In this document: positions 51,454 to 62,200 of the stretch, in pieces
Layout: the number at the start of each line of letters is the position of its first letter
Position numbering within the stretch: the stretch's first letter is position 1
NCBI GenBank assembly: GCA_030144725.1
Contig: JASKMD010000026.1
Span: forward strand, 1,499,981-1,563,980
Source of the DNA: Haematococcus lacustris
Lineage: Eukaryota; Chlorophyta; Chlorophyceae; Chlamydomonadales; Haematococcaceae
Direction of reading: 5' to 3'
Length of the DNA: 64,000 nucleotides
Position numbers and translations under genes: made by a program
The notes under the pieces: generated by a model
Databases searched by the model: none
Told to the model about the DNA's origin: nothing
The model's input: the letters and a program-made list of their open reading frames with translations, nothing else

Positions 51454-54400
51454 ATGCCAAGTTTTAGGCATCTATTGCTGGTGTGGCTGTCGTGGGGATG
51501 TTGTGCTACAGCGCAATACAGCATCAAAAACAGCAGTAGCAGCACAGAATGTGGATACAGCAGCGCGGCGTGCACCGCCAAGCTTGTGCTGGAGGTCTCG
51601 CAACGGTATGCACAATGCGACAGTAGCAGCAGAGGGACCGTTTCACACCCGGCTTGCATACATGCGCTGGCTTGCAGGGCAAACACAACCAATGCTACAC
51701 AGCTCACCACTGGCATTACCCAGGCTGTTGATAGCTTCCTGGTCAACTGGTGCGAAACAGTATGCTCCACATGATCCAGTCAAACACAGCCCACCTGACT
51801 CTGCATCTCACCTTCCACTTGCAGCCTCAATACGAAGCCATCAGGGTTGCGGGTGAGTGACCTGCACTGGCAGACCGTGGTTTAGTATGACAACGCTAGC
51901 TCGCATTGCTGCATCTGCCATCAACCATGGCAGTTCAACACAACTGTCATTAATACACATTACAGCTGCAACATAGCTACTTCAACATGGAACAAGATGT
52001 TGTCTGTGGCTAATCTCACTTGGCTACAATCCAGATGTAACTTCCTTGATTGCACCCTTGGTGACTACAAACTTACACCGGTGGCACGTCTCAGTCAGCC
52101 AGCTGGCGATCACGCAGCTAGCCAGGACGGTGGGCGGGCACTGCACATCAAGGCTGCAAATAGCCAAGTGAGATGCCAGCCAGCTGGTGCAGTCAGGTAA
52201 ACCCATGACCCCACCAGCTCCAGCAGCCACTGGGCGCGGCACCGGGCGTTCTGCATCTTCAACACCATGGCAGTGCTGCAGGCCAGGCACTTGCGATGCT
52301 GGAAGAGGCTGTTGAGCTCTGCAGCTGGAAATGGCGGGCTCAGCAATGGCAGCTGGCCAGCCTTGGCAGCACCTTGGCCCTCAACCTTGAGCCTTTATTG
52401 CAGTCGAACACACTAATTGTGGACCACTACAAAACGGTGTCTTTGTCTGTGTGGAGTTCCCATCGCATGGCATGCTCATGGCCTATACATGACATACACA
52501 TGGTCATGGTCGCCTACCACCTACAGCATTGCCTGACCCGTTAGGGCTATGACGTAGAGTTGGCATGACAAAGCATGCACTAATGTAAGCTGGTAACTGC
52601 TCAAATGGGGGGGGGGCACACACTACTGTGCCTCAGCAGGCTGCTGCTGAGCTGTGGGTGGCTTGTCTCCCAGCCGCTTGTAGCCCAGGCCAGGGTACTC
52701 CTTGCCCTTGGCTGGCAGCTTCCCCTGCTCTGGCCACCAGCACAGCTCCAGCGGCCGCCACTTGCTCTCCCCAATGCGCTGCATGTTCAGTGCTGCATTG
52801 CAGTCCTGTCCAGCCACCTGCCTGGCTGTGGTGCTGGCTTGGCTTTGGCAGCCTTGCCCTGGGCCTTGGTGGGCTCAGCTGCCGGCTCGGCCTTGGTGCG
52901 CTTGCTGCGCTTGGCTGGCAGGGGAGTGCTGGGCCCAGGCTCTGAGGCTGCTGGCTGTGAGGCTTCCTGGCTGCTGCGTGGGGCCTGTGGGGGCTTGCGG
53001 GGGGCCACTACAGAGCACCACATCATGCCCCGCACCGGCTGGTCACGCTGCTGGCTCCAGGCTGGGTGCACTAGGCGGTGGTGCACCTGCCCTGCTGATG
53101 GCTTCCTGTCTGCAGGCCTGGTGGCCCTGCGTTTGTTCAGCTGGCTCTCACAGGGCTGCTGGCCATTCACTGCTGAGCTGACCCGGGTGGTGCGGGGCTC
53201 ATCCACTAGCACCACCCTGCCCCGCCGCTGGTCTGTGCCCCTGGGCCTGCACACCACCGTGCAGCAGGCACGCAGCACCGCATCAGCACCCCACCCACCC
53301 TTGCTGCCAATGCCAGCTGCTCCAAAGAAGACCACCAGCTGCTTGGCACGCCCATGGCGCTGCATGGGCACCTCCGCCATGTCCTCCTCCAGCTGCAGCC
53401 ATGCACACAAGGCAAACAGAGGGTGGCTGACATGGTGGCACCAGGTTGGGCATGGCACAGTCAACTATTCTTTCACTTCATGCCCAACCCACCAACTCTC
53501 AGTCCCTTACCCTCCCACTCTCCCACCCACCCTTTCCTTCTTAAAGAACTGCTCCAGTGTCCGGTCCTGAGCTCCGTACAGCCGCTGCTGTGCCCACTTG
53601 GGGTCCAGGTACACCTCCCACACCGCATCCCAGGTGGCCAGGGTGACGGTGATGTGCTTGAGATTAACCTCCAGTGATGTCACTCAGTCTCGCACCTTCA
53701 AAGAGCACCTTTAAAGGGCACTTCCAAAGGGCACTTCTTGGTCTGGCTGGCCAGCTACGTAACAGCGCATACTCCCTTCACAACCAGGGGCTATGTTATC
53801 TGTGATCCGTAACATCACAGCGACAGCGGCAGCCTTGGCAGCAGCTTCCTGAGCCTCACGCACACCCTTGTGCCGCAGGCTCCTGCCCCTGGGCCTTTGG
53901 TGGCTGATCTCACAGCTTCTTGTAGCCCAGCGGGGGGTTCTCATCAGCGATTTTTTTTGGCGTAATACGTCACGACTGGAACCAAAAGCTTGTTTTCTAG
54001 GCCTGTTTTACGTTACCAAATGGACCCTTGCGTCGGCTGGCCTCGGCTGCTTCGTAACCGAAAATTGTCTTTGTGTATATCATTTATTCTTGGCATAAGA
54101 AAATGCTGCGATACTTGTTTTTCGTTACCAGTTGGGACCTACTGCGTAACCAGCCATGTGATGGTCCTGGACCCTTCGTGACCAGCATCAGCTTGGCTGT
54201 TTTGAAAAAAAAACTGTGGTGCTTTGGCGGCCACTTGCCAAGGGAATGGGGCTCAGGAGTGGCAGCTGGTCAGCATTCACAGCCAAATGTAGCTGGGAGG
54301 ACGAGCATTGAGTACTCGCCTCGCTGGCTGGCTGACTGGTTGGCTGGCTGGCGAGGCTGCTGGCTGTCGTTGAACAGGGTGTGGGTGGCTGGGAAGACAG

Positions 54401-54972
54401 TTGGGAAGTGGGACAGTCGGGAAGCTGGAAATTGGGAGATGGACAGCACATATCTCCCCTACAACCAAGGGCAGCTGCACCATACATGGATTTCGCTTTG
54501 AAGTGTGCAGGCAGGCAGGAAGACGTCACTGTGAATGGCAACACCTGTGGTTAGGAGACAGCTGTCAGCTGCACATCGCCAACAATAATGGATTGAGGCA
54601 TAGTGAACCCTGTGTTGGGCTGGGCCAGTCAAACTGCACCTAATGTCACACATACGTTGTGTTACTGTTTGCTGTACTGGCCTGCTGGATCAGGAACATT
54701 TGAGTGCCAGGGGTTCATCTTGCCTGCCAGGGTCACTTCACACCCAGGAGCTGCTGCTGCTGCTGCTGCGGACCTGCTGTCGTACGCCACCACCCTGCTT
54801 GCAGCCCCTCAACCTGCTGGTAGTCACCCAGTACAGCTCAGTCAGCCAGCTGGCGACCACGCAGCTAGCCAGGACAGTCGGTTGGCAATCCAAGGTCACC
54901 GTCCTGGTGAGGTGCCTAGCCATGGCAGGAGCCAGCAGGCAGGCTGGCAGGGAGGGGGTGACAGGCAGCCAG

Positions 54973-55009
<37 letters not shown>

Positions 55010-58000
55010 AGGCAGGCAGGCAGGCAGGATGAGGCAGGCAGGCGCATCGCGTAGGACCCCATCAGTGTGCTGCAGGTCAGCCAGGCAGCACAGGCAGGCG
55101 GCTGGGGGTCAGTCAGGAAGAGATGCTAGTGGAGCTGGCCGGTGTGTGTGTGGGGAGAGGCAGGGAGGCAGGCCGACTCCTCCAGAGGCCATGACCTGGG
55201 CCCCCTGCCAGTCCACCCTCGACAGCCTGACTCTAACAGGTGCCAGGGTCCTGGACAGGGTGCTGGACAGGGAGCTGGACATCAGCGCATGCGCCCCTGC
55301 AACCCCGTGCCCACGCTCCTCCTGGCCCCCTGCCTGTGCAGTCCTCCAGCCGCATCGTGACGGAGCTGACCAACAACCTGCAGGCCAACCTGTCAGGCTT
55401 CTACGATGCAGTGGTGTACAGGTGAGGCCTGGGGGCTGTATACGGGCCCCCTTGCCTGAGGGATGCCCCTCTGAAGCCACGCACCTAGAGTCAGTGTTGC
55501 TCACAGCCTTACCTCATGATTGCACCACTGCATCCCTCATCACAATGGACGCAGAATATGTGTGGCACATCACGTATGTGATGTGTGAGAAGTATGTATG
55601 GGTCTGTGTGTGAGTGTGTGTGCAGCAACAAGTATATCGCAGACTTTGCCCGGTTGGGCCTGTTCATGGACCTGACGCCCCTGGTGACCGCCAGCCCCAC
55701 AGTGGCCTGGGCGGACTTCACCCCGGTGCGTCCCAGCTTAGTCATGGCACCCAGCCCCCTGCACTGCCTGCCCCTCCTCAGCCCCCTGCATCCCCAACCC
55801 CTCACTCCACACACACCAGTAAGAGGTCACCAACCTCCTGTGACCAACCCTCCCCACCCCCTTGGCAGCCCCATCAAGCGCTATAAGAGAATGGGTCTGA
55901 CGATGCCTCCTTCCCTGACCTGGTGACCTGACTTGACCTGACTGCTTGACCTCCTGGCCTCCTGCCTGACCTGCCCGACCTGCTTGACCTGCCTGACCTG
56001 CCTGACCTGCCTGGCCTGCCTGACCTGCCCGACCTGCCCGACCTGCCCGACCTGCCCGACCTGCCTGACCTGCCTGACCTGCCCGACCTGCCCGACCTGC
56101 CTGACCTGCTTGACCTGCCTGACCTGCCCGACCTGCCTGGCCTGCCTGACCTGCCTGACCTGCTTGACCTGCCTGGCCTGCCTAGCCTGCCTGGCCTGCC
56201 TGGCCTGCCTGGCCTGCCTGGTCTGCCTGGCCAATTGCTGCTGCCTGGCCTGCTGCTGCATAGTACTATCGCGGGTCGTCAGCTTATGGGGGCCAGCTAG
56301 TAGGGCTGCCCCTGGTGGGAGTGACCTACGCACTGTACTTCAGGCGGGACGTCCTGCTAGCCGCCGGTGTGACCATCACTCCCTCCACCTGGGACGGTAG
56401 GTTGGGACCTCGAAGCTATGGAGGCACTGTAGGGCACTGCCATGTGCCAGAGCCGTGCGGCATGGCGTGCCCACAATAAGCAAGCAAGCGTGCCACATCA
56501 AGTGTATGCGTGTATGAGTGTTTGTATGTGAGTTCGAATGTGTGGGTGTGTGTGGTGCAGGAACGCTGTCAGGCAGATGCCATGTAGTGCTGGCTACAGA
56601 GCCCTGACTGCAATGTGTCGCCCAAGCCTGTGTAATGCTGCTGCTCTGTGGTACTGCTGTTTGCCATGTGCCCATGCTGCCAGTGCCTCAGCCAGGCAGG
56701 CAGCTGGCCAGTCCCATCCAAGCTGGGCAGTAGAGCGCTCTGCTTCCCTGCCTACTGCACTGCCACAGCATGGGCTCATTGCCGCATCAGCCCTTGCTCT
56801 GCTGGCCTGCAGATGTGGTCACCCTGGCAGAGCGCCTCAACGGCACAGACTACAACGGTGACGGTGTGGGCGACTGGGCAGTGTGTCACACGCTGACCAA
56901 CACCTGCCAGGCACCTCACATCCTCATGGACATCGCCGCCAACGTCATGCAGACGCTGGGCCCCACTCACGGCTTCCTGTATGGTAAGAGGGTACAGGCC
57001 CCTGTTCCCGTCCTTGTTCCTCCTTGCGCTTTTACCCCTGTCCCCAATGGCTTGCACCTGACCGGCCCTCACCTGACCTGACCTGACCTGGCTGCCTACA
57101 GACCCTGACACACTGGAACCTCTGCTGGTCAACGATGGCTTTGCATATTCCATGCAAGTGTATCGCCGCCTGGCAGCCCTCAACCCCATCTTTGGGGCTA
57201 GCTGGAACGAGAGAGCGCCAGTGAGACGAGCTTGGGCAAATCTCACAAGTCACACAGCGTGTCCCTGCCCCTACTGCCTTGCATTATGGTCAGGCCTGCC
57301 TCCAGCCCATATTTGCACATCAAGGCCCAGTGATATGGAAAGTATTCATTTCCATCACAAATCATGACAAATATGCATCACTAGACACTTCCTCCTCCGC
57401 CTCCTCGATCACAACTCAACCCGCAAAGCCCGATCATGGCCCTGTTCATTGTCATCACCAGCCACTCATGCAAGGCTGTGCCACTAGTCTGAGCAGACGC
57501 TCACTGCAGCCTATAGAGTGCTTGTTGTGGAGTAAGGAAGCCGCAGCTGGGCCAAGGCGTGACAGGGTGTCGTTGTGCAGCAAAGGCTGAGTGGATGAGC
57601 ATTTGCTGCGCATGGGGGTCCCAGGGGGGTGCCTGCTGCCATCCTATGAAGCTTCTGCCTGCTGCCATCCTATGCCTTGAAAATTTATTATCCTGGGAAA
57701 TAGGGGGTTAGCAGCTCGTACGTGGATAATGCCATCCTATGCCTTGAAAAAAGGGAAGTGTGGTGAGCCAGCTCATAGGTGGATGGGCACTTGATGCATC
57801 CTGGGGGTAGGCCGGGTGCAGCTGGCTGGCTGACCCTGCTGGGTGCTGCCTGACTCCCAGGACTGCAATGCCGGGACCCTCGCCTTCCTCAACGGCACCT
57901 GCCTCTTCACCATTCAGAACAGTGCGGTGAGGCATGGCTAGGCAGCTCAGCCTGGCACCCTGCTGCATGCACCCTGCTGCATGGCCAAAGTGTGCAGTAC

Positions 58001-59178
58001 GCCTGGCTGTGCCACCTCACGCTGGGCTGAGCCACTAGCATCCACCATCATCTGCTACACCTGGCTACACAAACCAGGTAACCACTCCCATCATCTGCAG
58101 CAGGAGCAGAGCAGCAGCAGCAACAGCAGCAGCAACATCTGCAGAGCAGGAGCATCACAGCCAGCATCGCTGCCTCTGTCGTGCACTGGCCTGCCACAGA
58201 GACGATAGTAGTCCCTGCCGCCATGCCTGCCGCCATGCCTCCCCGCCCCCCTGCCCCAGGTGTTCAAGGGGACCCTGCTGGCACCTTCCCTGCGGGGCAA
58301 GGTGGGCTCTGCCATGGTGCCCGGGGTCACTGAGGTGTGGGACCGTGTGGCGGGACGCCTGGTGCCCTGCAGCGCCCAGCTCTGCCCCTTTGCCACCCCC
58401 CAGCAGCTGCTCAACGGCAGCGTGCGTCTGGTCAACTATGCGCCTTGGAAGGTGGGGCCAACAGCCGAGGGGCTGGCACCTGGAGGTATCATGAGGGCAG
58501 CAGGCCAGGGAGGCTGGCACCTGCTGCTATCCCATGCTCTCCGCTTTCTCTCCTCCTGGAGAGAGGGGGAGTGTGGCAAGCAGCTCGTACAGACCCTGTT
58601 TGTGAGCGGCCAAGGTCATCCTATGCCCTCCGCCCTCTCTTAGCCCCACCACCACCTTGCAGACCTGCTGTGGGCCATGGTGTTCAATTAGCGTCGCCAT
58701 CGTCATCATGCCATGGCATGGCAAGGCATGGGTTGATAAGTCCCCAGCATTTGGCCTATAGTGCAAAAGGCGCTGCTGGCCTGAAGCAATTGTGGCTTGT
58801 GGCGCAGGGCGACTCATGAATAGCACGGCAACGACATGGTGGATGCTGTGTACACATTACCTCTGTTCAGTTTAATTGGGGCCTGGTCAAACAACGAGGT
58901 CGCAAGTTTGGCCATTCTTGTTTGCCAAGAGAGTGTTGTGTTGTGTTGTGGTGTTGCAGGGCACGGTGGGCTATTCGGGGTCTGTGGCTGGCGCCATCTC
59001 CCCTGAGTACCAGCAGGCGGCCTTCAACTACCTGGAGCTGGCCACTGCCACCAACTTCTCTTGGCAGGTTAGGCAACATGAAGACGGTTCAGGGTGGGGC
59101 GGTCAGAGTAGGGCAGGGCAGGGCAGATGGCAGGTTCGTTGACACGCTGAAGGACTGCTGTTGCTGCTGCCGTTGCTG

Positions 59179-59234
<56 letters not shown>

Positions 59235-62200
59235 ACTGCTGCCGCTGCCGCCGCCACCGCCTGCTGCTGCTTGCTTCCAACCTGCGCTGTTTCCACTCTT
59301 CACACGTGTCTCATGCGTGCTGTTGCAGACCGTGCTGGACCCCACCTCCATCTGGGCTCCTCTGAGGGATAGCATGATCTCCGGACCCAATGCCCTGCAG
59401 CCTTACCTGGCAGCTGGCTATGACCTGGCCACCACCAAAGAATGGTAAGTGTGTATGGCCACCACCAAAGAAGCTAAGTGTACACCAAGCTCATGTACAG
59501 ATCAAGCGACAGTATCCAACAGCTTGCGGCAGGCAGGCGGCAGGCGGGCGGCAGGCGGCCTGGGTTGATAGTTATGCCGGCGAGGCGGTGGCAAGCATGC
59601 CTTTTCTTCGCTGCTTGGTAGCCTCCTCCTTCAGGTCGTTCACCCATTAGCGAGTAGCGATGTGAGCAGAGCTCACCGGACTGCACAGTTGCAGTGGACC
59701 ACACCATGACTACGACGAACCTTGTTTTCGCGGGCTTTCAATTGGATGCGGCTCTTGCTCTGCGGCACTGGGCCGCTTCCTCGGAGGCATTGCGCCACTA
59801 GGCGCATACCTTCTCATATCTGCCCACACTTACTTATACCCAGGAGGCGATGCCACTCACTCTCGCACCTCCAAAGGGCAAGCCTCCAAAGGGCACCTCC
59901 AAAGGGCACCTCCAAAGGGCACTTCTTGGTCTGGCTGGCCGGCTGGATCATGAGGGGTTGCCAATGAGCATGTGCAGCAAAGTAAAGGGTGTGTACTTCA
60001 GCCGGATGCTGCCAACTCTGATGCAGCTGTAGTGCTGCCTAGCTGAGCTGTGTCAGACTAGCAGCCTTTCTGTACAATCTTGGCTGCTTGACCAGCAAAA
60101 CGTGGTAAGGGCATTGCTGCCCAGCCCTTCCCGCTGCTGCATGCTCAATTGCCATCAATTGCCATCACTGCTAGTGGGATGATCCTGGTTTGGGGATGCC
60201 TGTCACATACCACTGCCACTGACCAGGCTGAGCGTGACAAAGGCCACCTTGTCTGGAGGGAACTCAGTCAGCGCCGCAGGCCTGCCCAACCCTGACGCCT
60301 ACCAGAGTTTCATGGAAGCTGCCGCCCACAACATCACCTACAGGTAAGGTCAGGTGGTTAGGCCGCTTGGGCTCACCCTGCTCGACTAACGGTGCCTAGT
60401 TGTGCTGATCGGCTGCTGCTATGCTGCCAGTCATGCTGCACACTATTCAAACACCTGCTGCACCACCTACATCACGAGGTGCTTCTGCGGCAGCAGCAGC
60501 AGCACCACCACCAACACCTTCGAGCACCACCACCACCACCACCACCACCACCACCAACACCTTCGAGCACCACCACCACCACCACCACCACCACCAGCAT
60601 CATGAGCACAAGCATCACCGCCATTACCCTAGCGGTGCGCTGGGGTAGGGGTAAAGGGTAGGGCTTGCAGCTGCCGTGAGCCCTTGCAGACCTGAGGCGA
60701 TGCCTTGCAGGTGGCAGCTGCGGACGTGTTGAGCAGAGCTGCCTGTCACGCACCTGACAACTGCTTTGTATGGCCGCGCCACTGCCCGCTGCCTGCAGCT
60801 CCTTGTGGGCCACTGCCAACATGAGCCGCTCAGGCTGGACCGACAACGTGACCCTGGTGCTGCAGGCCCTGGACGCTCAGGTGCATACCACCTGGCACAC
60901 AAACCATACGGCCACTCCATCACACCTTCCATGTCTATGTTAGAAGATGAGAACCCACGCAAGTGTGTGATTAGCCCAAGCAAGCGCCTGACCCTGGGGC
61001 CGTATGGCCTGGCATTGCCGCTGGGTTCCAGTTGTACTGTTGCACACAGTGATCAAGTGGGTTGCTGGCTGGCCTGGCTACCGGGCCTGGCTGCCTGGCC
61101 TCTGGTGACCCTGGTGGCCGTGCAGCTATGAGCAGAGGCCCCTCAGCACCCTCAGTCACCATGAAGCCCATGTTACACACTGCGTACTGTGGCGATGTAC
61201 TCTGTGCCCCACCCTGCCTGCCCTGCCGCCCCTGGTCCCTGCAGACCCGCGCGCTGATGGCAGCCACTGGCCCCACCCCCCTGCTGCTGTCCTACTACCG
61301 AGCCTCCCTTGGCCTGCCCTCTCTGACGCCCCCTCCTGGTCCACAGCAGCCAGCACCCAGCTCCAGCATACAGAAGCCACTGCTAATCGCTGCCATCACT
61401 GTGCCCCTGGCAGTGGTGTGTGCCGTTAGCATCGTGGCATGGGCCCTGCTGATACAGCTGCAGCGCGCACGCAAGAGGTCCCTGACTGGCAAGGTGGGGA
61501 GCAGCGGCCGCCTGGGTCAGCCACTTGCCAGCTGGCTGCAGCCTGTGGCAGGGCATCACATCACAACCTCACAACCTCCATCAATTTCAGCAGCTCCAGA
61601 TGTGGCCAGTTGTAGCCAGATGTAGCCAGCCAGATGTGGCCAGATGTAGCCAGCCAGCTGGCCTGCCTGCCTGGCCTCTGGTGACCCCTGGTCAGCATGT
61701 CGTGCACCCCCCTGCCATTGTAGCGCAACGCTTAGTTCTCCCAGGCAGTTTAGATTTAGGTGTGCACGGCAGTGTATATTTTATGCGCAGGTGGGTGTTA
61801 TAGTGATATACACATTACACCAAAAAAGGGTTTGATGACCTGGCTTTGATGACCTGCGGCCAATCGCAATCCGCACTTTGACAGGCAACATTGACAGGCC
61901 AAGGCACAATGCGGGGACACAAACAGTGCGGTGGCATAGAAGGCGGGGGCGGGTGCGTACCTGTCGTCGTTGGGTCTTCCATTCAGCCCTTCACTCCTCG
62001 CGTTGTTTGCCTGGAGGGGTGCGAGGACCTGCGCTGGCATGAACAGTAGCGATGTGAGCAGAGCTCACCGGACTGCACAGTTGCAGCGGACCACACCACG
62101 ACTACGACGAACCTTGTTTTCGCGGGCTTTCAATTGGACTCGGCTCGTGCTCTGCGGCACTGGGCCGCTTCCTCGGAGGCATTGCGCCACTAGGCGCATA

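Noticed and set aside
55881..56400. CLTCLTCLAC and RQARQVRQV frames
   Set aside because: Translation of the CTGACCTGCC satellite in a cyclase intron.
59069..59448. Poly-Leu or poly-Ser frames at 59.2 kb as a signal or membrane segment of the cyclase
   Set aside because: The CTG run lies between a good donor (59068) and a good acceptor (59328), and the flanking exons join in phase without it.
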